From the NCBI GenBank assembly GCA_020161855.1, contig JAIUNJ010000001.1:372001-436000 (forward strand): a DNA stretch of 64,000 nucleotides. Reading direction: 5' to 3'. Below are positions 10,301 to 20,985 of this stretch, piece by piece. How positions within the stretch are numbered: the stretch's first letter is position 1; the number at the start of each line of letters is the position of its first letter. Made by a program: the position numbers and the translations under genes. Under the pieces are notes generated by a model that saw only the letters and a program-made list of their open reading frames with translations, made no database searches and had not been told where the DNA came from. The DNA is from Pseudomonadota bacterium. GTDB taxonomy: Bacteria; Pseudomonadota; Alphaproteobacteria; Rhizobiales; Aestuariivirgaceae.

Positions 10301-11068
10301 ATGGCCGCGTTGACGCTTCACAGCTTTATCATTTCCTGGGCGGGCCGTCATGAGAAGGCGGCAGCGATCGCCAAAGCTGTCGCATCGACCTCCAACACGG
10401 TCACGGTGGTCTATTCCGATCCGGACGAGACCCAGGCCCCGAAATTTCCATGCCCTGCCATCAGGCGGCCCAACTCGCTGCTGTGGGAAGACAAGTTTCG
10501 CGCAACGCTGCATGCCTGCCGGAGCGATATCCTGCTCGTCATCCATGCAGACTGCGAATGCGACGACTGGTCGAAGGTGCCGCTGTCAGCCCGCAAGACC
10601 TTTGCCGACGTGCCGCGGGCAGCGGTCTGGTCGCCCCTGCTGGATGGCACGATCCACAACATCACGCGCACGCTCATTCACGACATAAAGGGGACTGACT
10701 ATTCTGTTGTCAGCCAGACGGATGGCATTGTCTTTGCCATTACCCGCCCGATCATGGAGCGAATGAAAAAGGCCGTGCTGGACAAGAACCCGCATGGCTG
10801 GGGCATCGATACGATGATCAACTGCTGCTCCTACAGCAAGGCCATGCTGTCGATCGTTGATCGTGGCATGGCCGTCCATCATCCGCAGGGTTCGGGATAT
10901 GACCGCAGCGAAGCGCAGCACCAGATGAACAGTTTCCTTGAACAGCTCACGCCCGAAGAAGAGACGATCTACCAGTTCATGCGCACGGTGCAGCGTTATG
11001 CAAAGGAAGCAGCACGCCTTGCCCGCGAGCAGGGGCTGGTGCCGCCACCGCCGCAAGCCGGGGCATGA
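10301..11068 (+). CDS. Glycosyltransferase-like protein of unknown substrate
   Basis: 255 residues, soluble, no signal peptide. I do not recognise a named family. The pattern HSFIISWAGRHEKAAAIAKAV at the start, then VTVVYSDPD, ILLVIHADCECDDW and FAITRPIMERM resembles GT-A fold glycosyltransferases, in which an acidic motif (here around DCECDD) binds metal and sugar nucleotide. The C-terminus ends in a charged helix and a short Pro run. It is alone after the pnp terminator; the next gene, a DMT exporter, starts 22 bases later and may be cotranscribed. Confidence 0.6.
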   Translation: MAALTLHSFIISWAGRHEKAAAIAKAVASTSNTVTVVYSDPDETQAPKFPCPAIRRPNSLLWEDKFRATLHACRSDILLVIHADCECDDWSKVPLSARKTFADVPRAAVWSPLLDGTIHNITRTLIHDIKGTDYSVVSQTDGIVFAITRPIMERMKKAVLDKNPHGWGIDTMINCCSYSKAMLSIVDRGMAVHHPQGSGYDRSEAQHQMNSFLEQLTPEEETIYQFMRTVQRYAKEAARLAREQGLVPPPPQAGA

Positions 11069-11090
11069 CAGGTACCGGACCGGCAGCATC

Positions 11091-11966
11091 ATGACACGCC
11101 AGGCGGCAACGGGAATAGGCTTCACCGCTGTGCTCATGTGGGCATTGCTGGCGCTGCTGACAGCGGCGTCGGGGGCTGTGCCGCCGTTTCAGCTTGCCGC
11201 CATGACCTTTCTTGTCGGCGGCATGGTCGGGGCTGTCACATGGCCTTTTCGTCCCGGGGCGCTTGCCGCACTCAGGCAGGGCTGGAAGGTCTGGGCCCTC
11301 GGGATCGGCGGCCTCTTCGGCTATCATTTCGTCTATTTCTCGGCGATCCGTGCCGCACCTCCCGTCGAGGTGAGCCTCATTGCCTATCTCTGGCCCCTTT
11401 TTCTCGTGGCCTTCTCGGCCCTGCTGCCGGGTGAAAGGCTGAAACTCCATCATGTCATCGGGGTGGTTTGCGGCCTTGCGGGTGCAGCACTGGTGATCAC
11501 CCGTGGAGATGCCGGCAACCTGCTGGCGCGCTTCTCCTATGGCCATCTGCTGGCCTTTGCCTGCGCTTTCATCTGGTCGGTCTATTCGGTGCTGTCGCGG
11601 CGCTTCGCGCAGGTCTCGACCGATGTGGTGGCCGGCTTCTGCCTGTCAACGGCCGTGCTCTCGATGCTCTGCCATCTGGCGTTCGAACAGACTGTCTGGC
11701 CGCAGGGGCCGGCGCAATGGCTCGCCATTCTGGGCCTTGGTCTGTTGCCCGTGGGGCTCGCATTCTACACCTGGGACTACGGCGTAAAGCACGGCGACAT
11801 CATGGTGCTGGGGGCTGCATCCTATGCTTCGCCGCTTCTCTCGACGATCGTGCTGCTGCTGGCGGGGGCCACAGCCTTTCACTGGTCGATCGCGCTTGCC
11901 TGCCTACTCATCACTGGCGGCGCACTGATCGCGGCAAAGGACATGCTCTTCAAGAGTAGGTCATGA
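11091..11966 (+). CDS. EamA/DMT-superfamily exporter, YddG-like
   Basis: 291 residues with ten predicted membrane helices in two EamA repeats (first ending ALVITRG, second ending GGALIAAKDMLF). Sequence style (HFVYFSAIRAAPPVEVSLIAYLWPLF) resembles the aromatic amino acid exporter YddG group, but the substrate is an inference. The start was set at the ATG after GCATC because the longer opening reads into the upstream gene. Its 3' end overlaps the gloB stop by six bases in convergent orientation. Confidence 0.85.
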   Translation: MTRQAATGIGFTAVLMWALLALLTAASGAVPPFQLAAMTFLVGGMVGAVTWPFRPGALAALRQGWKVWALGIGGLFGYHFVYFSAIRAAPPVEVSLIAYLWPLFLVAFSALLPGERLKLHHVIGVVCGLAGAALVITRGDAGNLLARFSYGHLLAFACAFIWSVYSVLSRRFAQVSTDVVAGFCLSTAVLSMLCHLAFEQTVWPQGPAQWLAILGLGLLPVGLAFYTWDYGVKHGDIMVLGAASYASPLLSTIVLLLAGATAFHWSIALACLLITGGALIAAKDMLFKSRS

Positions 11967-12734
11967 GAAGTTGTTCTTCCGGGTCCTGATCTCGGCGAAA
12001 ACATCGGCGTCACTCGCTCCTTCCAGACCAAGAACTTTCCGGATCTCGGCGGAATCACAGCGCAGGTAAGGATTGGTGGCCAGCTCCTCACCGATGGTGG
12101 TGGGGCAGGTCATCTCGTTCTTCTCTCGCTTGCGCCGCACATCCTGATAGCGCTGCTGCAGGGCGCGGTTGCCCGGTTCGATGGTCACGGCGAACTTCGC
12201 ATTCGACTCGGTGTATTCGTGGCCGCAGTAGACGCTGGTCATGGCATTGAGGCTGCGGAACTGGTTCACGGAATGATACATCTCTTCTGCTGTGCCTTCG
12301 AAGATGCGCCCGCAGCCCATGGCGAAGAGCGTGTCGGCGGCGAAGAGCAGGAAGTCATCGCTGAAATGGAAGGCCACATGGCCTGCGGTATGGCCGGGGC
12401 AGTCGAAGACCTTCACCGGCCGCCGCGCCAGCTCGAAAGTGTCGCCGCCCTTCACAGTCTGGTCGATGCCGGGGATCTTGTCCTTTTCGCCTTCTGGGCC
12501 AATGATCTTGCAGGCGAAGAGTTCCTTGAGCTCGAGATTGCCCTCGACGTGGTCGATATGGTGATGCGTCGTGAGGATATGGGTCAGCTGCCAGCCCCGC
12601 TTCCTGAGATTTTCAGCGATGGCCTTGGCATCAGGCGCGTCGATCGAAATCGTCGTGCCGGTGCGGCTGTCATGGACGAGGACGCCGTAGTTGTCGCTGC
12701 GGCAGATGAATTGCTGGATTTCGAGATGTGACAT
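11961..12734 (-). CDS. gloB: Hydroxyacylglutathione hydrolase (glyoxalase II)
   Basis: 257 residues. A metallo-beta-lactamase fold with the metal motif THHHIDH, then a later CPGHTAGHVAFHF block and YCGHEYTESNAKFAV near the substrate site, which identify glyoxalase II rather than a generic hydrolase. It hydrolyses S-lactoylglutathione in methylglyoxal detoxification. The ATG at 12734 gives the standard family start (MSHLEIQQFICRSDNYG); an ATG three codons upstream is also possible. Confidence 0.95.
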   Translation of the reverse strand: MSHLEIQQFICRSDNYGVLVHDSRTGTTISIDAPDAKAIAENLRKRGWQLTHILTTHHHIDHVEGNLELKELFACKIIGPEGEKDKIPGIDQTVKGGDTFELARRPVKVFDCPGHTAGHVAFHFSDDFLLFAADTLFAMGCGRIFEGTAEEMYHSVNQFRSLNAMTSVYCGHEYTESNAKFAVTIEPGNRALQQRYQDVRRKREKNEMTCPTTIGEELATNPYLRCDSAEIRKVLGLEGASDADVFAEIRTRKNNFS

Positions 12735-12797
12735 GGCCGCCATATACCATGTTCGCCTCTGCCGTGAAGCAAGGGATGTGATCGTGTGCCGTGGCGG

Positions 12798-14786
12798 TCA
12801 GAACTTCATTTCGAAGGCTAGGCTGCCGCCATAGCCTTCATGGCCGGAGCCAATGCCATCATAGAAACCCCTGGCGCGCAGGGCGGCGCTGTTGCCGAAA
12901 CCATAGTCGAAGCCAAGCTCGGCGCGGCCGCGCAGCCCCTCATTGTCGCTGTTGCCGCCACGGGTTGATACGTGGATGGCTGACAGGCCACCGTTCAGGG
13001 CAAGGCTGCCCGTCTGCACGGCAATGGGGATGCTGAAGTCCAGGCCCGCCTTGACCTGCATCAGGCTCACCGTCTGCCCGCCAATCCGGTTCCCCAGGCT
13101 ATCGGAATAGGCCTTCTGGCTTTCGTCCGTGTAGGTGACGTCGAGCAAGGGCATGAGCGTGAGTGCGTCGACCTGGTACTCGCCCTGTGCCTTCAACTGG
13201 GCCAGCCAGCGACCGGTTTCGAAGTCATCGGTGTAGGTGCCGAGCGGCGTGATCTCGTTGCTGGTCTGGCCGTAGAGGAGGCGGCCCTCGAGGTAGAGTG
13301 GATGCTCCGGCAGCCTGGCCGCGAAATAGGGTCCGGCCATCCAGCCGCGGCCGGAGATGTCATCACCATCAACAACGTCGAACTGGAACATTCCGCCCAG
13401 CAGCAGGTTTGGGTTCACAGCGGCATGGGCGCCGATGGTGCCGAGCAAGTATGAGTTGTCTCCGGACCATGACCCTGTCGCTTCAACCCAGATGCCTTCG
13501 CGGGAAACGCAACCATTCACCGCTCCGTGGTCTTCGGCCACCCGGGGCGTGAAGGACAGGCATCCGCTGCCGTCAAGGAAGCGGATGAGGCCGGGCTGAT
13601 TTGACGCCAGGTTGCTGGCGCGTCCGAGCATGAACTCGTCAATCTTCGCGCGGGTGATCTCGACGGTCCGGTTGCCGATCAGCAAGATGTTCGACGCTGT
13701 GTTGCCGTTGCTGGCCGAATCCTGTGCAGCGGCGGCGGGCACCGTGATGGAAACCCCTCCTTTGCCTGTTGGTGTGATGGTGAGGGTGTAGACCAAAGGG
13801 CCGCCGCTGATCGCGGTCACAGCGCCATTCGACACGGCAACGTCATTCAACAGATCATTGAAGCCGGTCACAGCCTTCGAGAAGGTAGCCGTCACCGTGA
13901 AAGGACTTGTTCCGTTGATTTCAGACGGGGCACCTGACAGCGTCACGGACGGCGCCGATGACACAATGATCGTGACGGTGTCTGCCGCCGAGGCAAGGCC
14001 GAGGTTGTCGGTGACGATCAGCGAGAAGGTCAGCGTGATGTCGGGGTCGTCTGTCGCCAGTGCAGGCGCGGTGAAGCCCGGGCTCACGGCGGTGGCATCG
14101 GACAAGGTAACGGCAGGTCCGGCAATCTGTGTCCAGGCATAGGTCAGTGTCTGGCCCGCATCCGGATCGCTCGAGCCCGAACCGTCCAAGGTAACACTGG
14201 CAGCCGATGCAACTGTCTGGTCAGGGCCGGCGTTTGCTTCGGGTGCTTCATTGGCCGGGGCTTCCGGGCAGGAGGCAATCCAGGCCGTGGTCGTGTCACC
14301 GGAAAAACCGATCTCACAGGCGACACCTCTGAAATCGAAGCGCACTCCGAGGAACGACAGCGGTGACATGCCCACACTGTCGGCTGACGGCGGTGGTCCG
14401 ATTTGCGTGATGTTTGTGAATTCGCTGGCGGTCGCCCCGTTGACACATGCGGCGAGGCCTTGGGCGGTGATAGGGCCATCTCCCTCGTCCCAAACATCAA
14501 GCGCATTTATGGCAACATCACCAGCGACTTGGGCGGTGCCATAGCCGATGTCACCGGATACACCGTTGCTGTAGGGGCCGATCATGACATAGGCGGCGTA
14601 CATCTGTGTGTTGCCCGGCCAGCTTTGAAACTCCGCCCGCACGGCACATTCCTGGCCCAGAGCGCCCGGGGCGCTCGTGTGTATGTTGAGGTTCTGGTTG
14701 GCTGTATCCAGCGCAGCAACCGGACCGGCGCTGAGGAGCAGGGCCGTGACGGCCAGCAGAATTGCGATTGTCGGCTTTTGAAACAT
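12798..14786 (-). CDS. Autotransporter-like outer-membrane protein with PKD and Ig-like domains
   Basis: 662 residues. Signal peptide at 1-25 (cleavage near AGPVAA). Next comes an N-terminal domain with four cysteines that I do not recognise (to about 175). A PKD-type domain follows at about 185-275 (ANAGPDQTVASAASVTLDGS), then a bacterial Ig-like domain at about 278-375 (FTVTATFSKAVTGF). A C-terminal beta-barrel of about 240 residues ends in the outer-membrane signature residue Phe (AFEMKF). It is probably a surface-exposed adhesin-like or sensory protein. It sits alone between gloB and a methyltransferase, with AT-richer DNA at its 5' side. Confidence 0.8.
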   Translation of the reverse strand: MFQKPTIAILLAVTALLLSAGPVAALDTANQNLNIHTSAPGALGQECAVRAEFQSWPGNTQMYAAYVMIGPYSNGVSGDIGYGTAQVAGDVAINALDVWDEGDGPITAQGLAACVNGATASEFTNITQIGPPPSADSVGMSPLSFLGVRFDFRGVACEIGFSGDTTTAWIASCPEAPANEAPEANAGPDQTVASAASVTLDGSGSSDPDAGQTLTYAWTQIAGPAVTLSDATAVSPGFTAPALATDDPDITLTFSLIVTDNLGLASAADTVTIIVSSAPSVTLSGAPSEINGTSPFTVTATFSKAVTGFNDLLNDVAVSNGAVTAISGGPLVYTLTITPTGKGGVSITVPAAAAQDSASNGNTASNILLIGNRTVEITRAKIDEFMLGRASNLASNQPGLIRFLDGSGCLSFTPRVAEDHGAVNGCVSREGIWVEATGSWSGDNSYLLGTIGAHAAVNPNLLLGGMFQFDVVDGDDISGRGWMAGPYFAARLPEHPLYLEGRLLYGQTSNEITPLGTYTDDFETGRWLAQLKAQGEYQVDALTLMPLLDVTYTDESQKAYSDSLGNRIGGQTVSLMQVKAGLDFSIPIAVQTGSLALNGGLSAIHVSTRGGNSDNEGLRGRAELGFDYGFGNSAALRARGFYDGIGSGHEGYGGSLAFEMKF

Positions 14787-15050
14787 GATTCGCGTGCCCC
14801 GTGAATCATGTCATACAGCATCTGTCCGTTTAAGTTGAGTTATCCTTATCTTCCCTCTTAGGGGGCGTTTTATGCTTTATGTGTAGAAGAACGCCGAGAT
14901 AACACACCTTTTTACACGATCTTGACCTAAAATGCGTCCCAGGATTGCTGCCCGGCCTTCCGCTGGTGTTTGTGCCGGCCAAGCGGCTCCCCTTAACGGC
15001 AACGGTGAAGAGGGAATGCAATCCCGGGCCGCAGGCCCTAAGTTCGCACC
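14787..15050. other. AT-richer divergent intergenic region
   Basis: This 264-base spacer separates the autotransporter-like gene (leftward) from the methyltransferase gene (rightward). Bases around 14821-14940 are clearly richer in A/T than the rest of the window. Both promoters should lie here, but I see no confident -35/-10 pair. A weak 6-bp inverted repeat (GGCGTT/AACGCC) is present near 14865-14895. No small gene is convincing. Confidence 0.5.
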
Positions 15051-15809
15051 ATGGATGTTGTCGATCTCCGGGAGTTCTACGATAGCGAACTGGGTCAGGC
15101 CGTCAGGCGGTTGGTGACGAAGCGTCTTGCGCCGCGTTTCAAGCTGGCCTCCGGCCAGACTGTCCTCGGCCTCGGCTATGCCCTGCCCTACATGGAAGAC
15201 TTGGCGCTGGGGCATGATCGCTCCCTTGCCTTCATGATGGCGCGCCGGGGGGTCATTCACTGGCCCCTGGCCGGGGACGTGCGGGCCGCCCTTGTCGATG
15301 AGTATGATCTTCCCCTTCTTGAGAGTGTCGCCGATGCGGTGATTGTCACCCACGGGCTGGAGCTCGCCGAGGATCCGCTGGAGATGCTGCAGGAGATCTG
15401 GCGGGTGATGGCACCGCAGGGCAGGCTCTATCTCGTGGTGCCGAACCGCAGGGGTATCTGGTCCGCCTCGGAGGCAACGCCATTTGGCTATGGCCAGCCT
15501 TTTTCCCGCAGTCAGATTCTGGGCCTTCTCAAGGAGGCCCGCTTCTCCGTGAGCAACTGGGACCAGGCCTTGTTTCTCCCACCCCTCAAGGCTCCGGCGC
15601 TGATCAAGGCGGGCGAGGCTATGGAATGGCCGATGATGCGCCTGCTGGGGCGTTTCTCCGGGGTCCTGATCGTCGAGGCGATGAAGCAGGTCTATGCCTT
15701 TTCCTCGGGAAAGCGTGCCCGCCGCCTCGTCCCGCGGCTGCGCCCTGTTCTCCTGCCGGCGCCGCAGCCCGCAGGGCGCAGCCATCGAATTGATGTTCCA
15801 TCGGCCTGA
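15051..15809 (+). CDS. Class I SAM-dependent methyltransferase
   Basis: 252 residues. The Rossmann methyltransferase core starts at QTVLGLGYALPYMED (SAM-binding glycine loop), with the post-I acidic region and VIVTHGLELAEDPLEMLQEIWRVM typical of the Methyltransf_11 family. A basic C-terminal tail is present. The substrate is unknown. In related bacteria such a gene commonly lies next to gloB, in opposite orientation, which suggests that the autotransporter-like gene was inserted between them. Confidence 0.8.
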   Translation: MDVVDLREFYDSELGQAVRRLVTKRLAPRFKLASGQTVLGLGYALPYMEDLALGHDRSLAFMMARRGVIHWPLAGDVRAALVDEYDLPLLESVADAVIVTHGLELAEDPLEMLQEIWRVMAPQGRLYLVVPNRRGIWSASEATPFGYGQPFSRSQILGLLKEARFSVSNWDQALFLPPLKAPALIKAGEAMEWPMMRLLGRFSGVLIVEAMKQVYAFSSGKRARRLVPRLRPVLLPAPQPAGRSHRIDVPSA

Positions 15810-15832
15810 GCCCTGATCTAAGACCAGCCGTG

Positions 15833-16621
15833 ATGACTGCCCAGCCGCCCTTCCCGCAGCTTGATGAATTGCGCCGCCTGATCGATGCCATCGATGATTC
15901 GATCCTCGATCTGCTGCAGAAGCGCTTTCATGCGGTACAGGGCGTCAAAGCCGCCAAGACGACCGACAAGGGAGGATGGCCTTCGCCACTCCGGCCCGCT
16001 CGCGAGATGCAGATCCTCAAGCGGCTGATCGGCCAGTCGGATGGATCGGCCCCACCCGAAACACTGGTGCGTCTTTGGCGTGGGATCGTAACTGAATCGA
16101 CCCTGCGGCAGTCGCCCGTCACCATCCATCTGCCGCGGAAGCTTGCGGCATCGGTTCCGGACCGGCTCGTGCTGCGCGACTATTTCGGGCGCTTCGAAGT
16201 GGCTGAATGCCGGGACGAGGCGCAGGCGCTGGTGCAGGTCAATGTGGCGCCGGGCGATCTCTGCGTGCTCGAAACCGGCTCTCCGTGGATCGAGCCCTTC
16301 CTTGAAGGTAAGGGCGGCAAGGCCCAGGTGATCGGCACCCTGCCGGTGATGAAAGCCGGTGAGACGCCGCAGCTTCTGGTCTTTGGCGTGGCGCCCGCCC
16401 AGGCCACGGGCGAGGACGAAACACTCCTGATTACCCGCGGCAGCCTGCCGCGCGATTTTGCCGTGCAGCCGCTTTGGCAGATGAAGAATGGGCCTTTCAG
16501 GCTTTCGGCACTCGCCGGTTTCTTCTCGGAACATGAAAGCCCGCTGGTCGGGGTCATGCGCTCCAACCCGGGCCTTGGACTCATCGCCGTTGGGCGCTAT
16601 CCCTCCGCCATCTCAAACTGA
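15833..16621 (+). CDS. Chorismate mutase (AroQ-type) with C-terminal extension
   Basis: 262 residues. The N-terminal ~90 residues form an AroQ chorismate mutase helix bundle ([23 protein letters not shown], then [13 protein letters not shown]), converting chorismate to prephenate. The remaining ~170 residues are a domain seen with it in alphaproteobacteria, of unclear function. The ATG at 15833 is used; a GTG immediately before it is in frame. It heads the set chorismate mutase-hisC-tyrC, an aromatic amino acid pathway group. Confidence 0.85.
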   Translation: MTAQPPFPQLDELRRLIDAIDDSILDLLQKRFHAVQGVKAAKTTDKGGWPSPLRPAREMQILKRLIGQSDGSAPPETLVRLWRGIVTESTLRQSPVTIHLPRKLAASVPDRLVLRDYFGRFEVAECRDEAQALVQVNVAPGDLCVLETGSPWIEPFLEGKGGKAQVIGTLPVMKAGETPQLLVFGVAPAQATGEDETLLITRGSLPRDFAVQPLWQMKNGPFRLSALAGFFSEHESPLVGVMRSNPGLGLIAVGRYPSAISN

Positions 16622-16629
16622 GTTTTCCC

Positions 16630-17730
16630 GTGACCCAAGACATAGCCAAGCGCCCGGAACCCAAGCCGGGCATCCTCCAGATCGAAGCCTATGTGCCCGG
16701 CAAGAGCCGCGCCAAGGGCGCCAAGGTGCACAAGCTGTCCAGCAACGAGTCGCCACTGGGCGCGAGCCCCGCAGCACGCGAGGCATACAGCGCGGCAGCC
16801 TCTTCGCTTGAACGCTATCCTGATGGCGGCGCCACGGCGCTGCGGGCAGCGATTGCCGCCAAGTATGGCCTGGCCGAGGACCGCATCGTCTGTGGCGCCG
16901 GTTCCGACGAGGTGCTGCAGCTTCTGGCCCATGCCTATCTCGGGCCGGGTGACGAGGCCGTCTACAGCCAGTATGGCTTCCTGGTTTATCCCATTGCCAT
17001 TGCAGCCAATGGCGCAAAGGCCGTGGTGGCGCCGGAAAAGAGCTTCCAGACCGATGTGGATGCACTGCTTGCCTGCGTGACGGCGCGCACCAAGATCGTG
17101 TTCCTGGCCAATCCCAACAATCCGACCGGCACCTATATTCCGTTCAGTGAAGTGAAGCGCCTGCATCAGGGCCTGCCGCCGCATGTGCTGCTGGTGCTCG
17201 ATGCGGCCTATGCCGAGTTCGTACGCAACAACGACTATGAGTCGGGGATCGCGCTCGTTTCGGATTCCGAGAATGTGGTGATGACCCGCACCTTCTCGAA
17301 GATCCATGGCCTTGCTGCGCTGCGGCTTGGCTGGGCCTATGGCCCGGCCCATGTCATCGACGTGATGAACCGCATCCGCGGCCCCTTCAATGTCTCGGCG
17401 CCGGCGCTGGCCGCCGGCGTGGCCGCCATCCGCGACACGGCCTTCATGGACAAGGCGCTGGCCCATAACGACAACTGGCTCAACTGGCTGACCACCGAGA
17501 TTTCAGCACTCGGCATTGCAGTGACACCCAGCGTCGGCAACTTCCTGCTTCTGCATTTCAATGAGAAGAAGACGGCCCCTGCGGCCGATGCTCACCTGCA
17601 GGAACACGGGATCGTTGTCCGCCGCATGGAGAGCTACGGGCTGCCATCGGCGCTGCGTCTCAGCATCGGCGACGAAGAGGCGAACCGCGCCGTCGTGGCC
17701 GCACTCAAGTCCTTCATGGCCGGCGCATGA
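16630..17730 (+). CDS. hisC: Histidinol-phosphate/aromatic aminotransferase HisC
   Basis: 366 residues, fold-type I PLP aminotransferase. The PLP lysine is Lys224 in [15 protein letters not shown], and NPNNPTGTY is the substrate-loop motif. In this neighbourhood, between chorismate mutase and tyrC, the enzyme probably also aminates prephenate or aromatic keto acids as well as imidazole acetol phosphate. It starts at GTG eight bases after the previous stop. Its TGA overlaps the tyrC ATG. Confidence 0.95.
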   Translation: MTQDIAKRPEPKPGILQIEAYVPGKSRAKGAKVHKLSSNESPLGASPAAREAYSAAASSLERYPDGGATALRAAIAAKYGLAEDRIVCGAGSDEVLQLLAHAYLGPGDEAVYSQYGFLVYPIAIAANGAKAVVAPEKSFQTDVDALLACVTARTKIVFLANPNNPTGTYIPFSEVKRLHQGLPPHVLLVLDAAYAEFVRNNDYESGIALVSDSENVVMTRTFSKIHGLAALRLGWAYGPAHVIDVMNRIRGPFNVSAPALAAGVAAIRDTAFMDKALAHNDNWLNWLTTEISALGIAVTPSVGNFLLLHFNEKKTAPAADAHLQEHGIVVRRMESYGLPSALRLSIGDEEANRAVVAALKSFMAGA

Positions 17731-18644
17731 GTTTCGAGAAGGTCGCCATCCTCGGGATCGGGTTGATCGGTTCGTCGATCTGCCATGCGATCCACAAGTT
17801 CGGCGGCGCCAAGGCGATTTCCGGCCATGCGAAGAGCGCAGAGACGCGCGCGGCGGCACTGGAACTGGGCCTTGTTGATAGCATCCACGAAGATCCCGCG
17901 GAGGCCGTGAAGGGGGCTGATCTCATCATCCTCTGTGCTCCGGTGGGCGCCTGCGGCGCACTGGCGGCGGCCATCAAGAGCAACGTGCAGCCGGGCGCCA
18001 TTGTCACCGACGTGGGATCAGTGAAGGGCGCCATCGTCCGTGACGTGGGCCCGCATGTTCCACCTCATGCCTTCTTCATCCCGGGCCATCCCATTGCAGG
18101 CACTGAACAATCAGGTCCGCGCTCCGGCTTTGCCGAACTGTTCGAAGGCCGCTGGTGCATCCTGACGCCGGTACCCAATACACCGCCGGAAAAGGTGGCG
18201 GCCCTTGAGGCCCTGTGGACGGGCTTCGGCTCGAAGGTTGAATCGATGACGGCGGATCACCATGATCTTGTCCTCGCCATGACCAGCCATCTGCCGCATC
18301 TTATTGCCTACAACTCGGTGGCAACCGCTGCCGACCTGGAAGAAGTGACGCAATCGGAAGTCATCAAGTTTTCGGCTGGCGGCTTCCGCGATCTCACCCG
18401 CATCGCCTCCTCTGACCCGACGATGTGGCGTGATGTTTTCCTCAACAACAAGGACGCGGTGCTGGAAATGCTGGGCCGCTTCTCGGAGGAGCTGTCGGTG
18501 CTGCAGCGGGCCATTCGCTGGGGTGACGGCGAGACACTTTTCACACTCTTCAGCCGGGCACGCGAAATCCGCCGCGGCATCATCGCCGCTGGCCAGGATA
18601 CGGCGGCCCCCAACTTTGGACGGGACCCGGCGAAACGGAGCTGA
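17727..18644 (+). CDS. tyrC: Prephenate/arogenate dehydrogenase
   Basis: 305 residues. NAD(P)-binding loop [12 protein letters not shown] near the N-terminus, then the substrate motif [13 protein letters not shown] and the helical dimerisation domain ([12 protein letters not shown]). It oxidatively decarboxylates prephenate or arogenate toward tyrosine. No ACT or regulatory domain is present, as is usual for the alphaproteobacterial cyclohexadienyl type. ATGA coupling to hisC. Confidence 0.94.
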   Translation: MSFEKVAILGIGLIGSSICHAIHKFGGAKAISGHAKSAETRAAALELGLVDSIHEDPAEAVKGADLIILCAPVGACGALAAAIKSNVQPGAIVTDVGSVKGAIVRDVGPHVPPHAFFIPGHPIAGTEQSGPRSGFAELFEGRWCILTPVPNTPPEKVAALEALWTGFGSKVESMTADHHDLVLAMTSHLPHLIAYNSVATAADLEEVTQSEVIKFSAGGFRDLTRIASSDPTMWRDVFLNNKDAVLEMLGRFSEELSVLQRAIRWGDGETLFTLFSRAREIRRGIIAAGQDTAAPNFGRDPAKRS

Positions 18645-18646
18645 CA

Positions 18647-19177
18647 GTGGCGCGATCGGGCAATCGCTGGATCTTCGGCTATGGCTCCCTGATGTGGAAT
18701 CCGGGATTTCCCTTCCTGCGGGCCGAAACGGCGCGGCTGGAAGGCTACCACCGGCAGCTTTGTGTCTACTCCTTCCACTATCGCGGCCAGCCGGACCGGC
18801 CGGGCCTGGTTTTCGGACTGGATCAGGGGGGCCATTGCCGTGGCCTTGCCTTCGAGGTGGCGGCGGCCGACTGGGATGGAACCATCGCCTATCTGCGCCA
18901 GCGTGAGCAGATCACCATGGTCTATGCCGAGATGGAAATGCCGGTGGCGCTGGAAGGCTCCGGCGAGGCGGTGACGGCCATCACCTATGTGGTGGACCGC
19001 AACCACCCGCAATGTGCCTGCGGGCTCGATGGTGAGGAAATCCTCCGTCTGGTGAGGCAGGGTGTCGGCGAGGCTGGCCTGTGCGAGGACTATGTCCGGA
19101 ACACCCACGGGCACCTTGAAAAACTTGGCATTGCCGAGCCCTGGCTTGATGGAATTGTCCGGCGGCTTGCCTCTTAA
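18647..19177 (+). CDS. chaC: ChaC-type gamma-glutamylcyclotransferase
   Basis: 176 residues. The family's phosphate/substrate loop FGYGSLMWNPGF opens the protein; the conserved acidic region is in LRQREQITMVYAEMEM. ChaC-type enzymes cleave glutathione to 5-oxoproline and Cys-Gly. It starts at GTG two bases after tyrC, so it is probably in the same transcript, although the pathways are unrelated. Confidence 0.9.
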   Translation: MARSGNRWIFGYGSLMWNPGFPFLRAETARLEGYHRQLCVYSFHYRGQPDRPGLVFGLDQGGHCRGLAFEVAAADWDGTIAYLRQREQITMVYAEMEMPVALEGSGEAVTAITYVVDRNHPQCACGLDGEEILRLVRQGVGEAGLCEDYVRNTHGHLEKLGIAEPWLDGIVRRLAS

Positions 19178-19222
19178 GGCGCGCCGATGGTCGCATTCAG
19201 GACTGCCATGCCGTCCCCGGAA

Positions 19223-19251
19223 TTGACTCTCTTGCAGCGCAAAACTAAGGC
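19223..19251 (+). promoter_or_regulatory. Possible sigma-70 promoter of etfBA
   Basis: TTGACT at 19223-19228, a 17-base spacer, then TAAGGC at 19246-19251. The -35 is good and the -10 weak. It lies 35 bases before the etfB ATG in the first real gap after chaC. Confidence 0.35.
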
Positions 19252-19286
19252 CTCCCCACACATCCCTGCCATGGAGAGGAAGTCCC

Positions 19287-20033
<747 letters not shown>

Positions 20034-20035
20034 TC

Positions 20036-20977
20036 ATGGCTGTTCTTCTCATTGCCGAACACGACAATGCCTCGCTCAAGGATGCCACCAACAAGGCTCT
20101 GACTGCGGCCCTGCAGCTGGGCGGCGACGTCCATGTGCTGGTGGCCGGCAACAATGCCGGTGGTGCTGCGGCGCAGGCGGCCAAGCTTTCCGGCGTCAAG
20201 AAGGTGGTGCAGGCGGAAAGCGCTGCCCTGGAGCGCCCGCTGGCCGAACCGATGGCAGCGGCGATCGTGGCCCTTGCCGGCGCCTATGAGCATATCGTGG
20301 CGCCAGCCACCACCAACGGCAAAAATTACATGCCGCGCGTCGCTGCCCTGCTTGATGTCATGCAGGTCTCGGATATCTCGGAAGTGAAGTCGGCCGATAC
20401 CTTCGTGCGTCTCATCTACGCCGGCAACGCCGTGCAGACGGTGCAATCGACAGACGCCAAGAAGGTGATCACGGTGCGCACCGCGTCCTTCGCCGCAACC
20501 GGCGAAGGCGGCTCGGCTGCAATCGAAAAGATCAGCGCGGCAGCCGATCCGGGTCTCTCGTCCTATGTCGGCGAGAACCTCACCAAGTCGGACCGCCCGG
20601 AACTCACCTCGGCCAAGATCGTCGTCTCCGGCGGCCGCGGCATGCAGAATGGCGAGAACTTCAAGCTGCTGGAAGCGGTGGCCAAGAAGCTCAACGCGGC
20701 CGTTGGCGCATCGCGCGCCGCTGTCGACGCCGGCTATGTGCCGAACGACTATCAGGTGGGCCAGACCGGCAAGGTGGTGGCACCCGATCTTTACATTGCC
20801 GTCGGCATCTCGGGTGCGATCCAGCATCTCGCGGGCATGAAGGATTCGAAGATCATCGTCGCCATCAACAAGGACGAGGAAGCGCCGATCTTCCAGGTGG
20901 CGGATTATGGCCTTGTGGCCGATCTCTTCCAGGCAGTGCCTGAGCTGGAAGCCGAACTGGGCAAGCTCGGCAAGTAA
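20036..20977 (+). CDS. etfA: Electron transfer flavoprotein alpha subunit
   Basis: 313 residues. The C-terminal FAD domain is intact: [52 protein letters not shown] and [17 protein letters not shown]. It pairs with etfB as the electron carrier for flavin dehydrogenases. It ends eight bases before the convergent mesaconyl-CoA hydratase gene, with no obvious terminator between them. Confidence 0.97.
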   Translation: MAVLLIAEHDNASLKDATNKALTAALQLGGDVHVLVAGNNAGGAAAQAAKLSGVKKVVQAESAALERPLAEPMAAAIVALAGAYEHIVAPATTNGKNYMPRVAALLDVMQVSDISEVKSADTFVRLIYAGNAVQTVQSTDAKKVITVRTASFAATGEGGSAAIEKISAAADPGLSSYVGENLTKSDRPELTSAKIVVSGGRGMQNGENFKLLEAVAKKLNAAVGASRAAVDAGYVPNDYQVGQTGKVVAPDLYIAVGISGAIQHLAGMKDSKIIVAINKDEEAPIFQVADYGLVADLFQAVPELEAELGKLGK

Positions 20978-20985
20978 GCTCTGCG

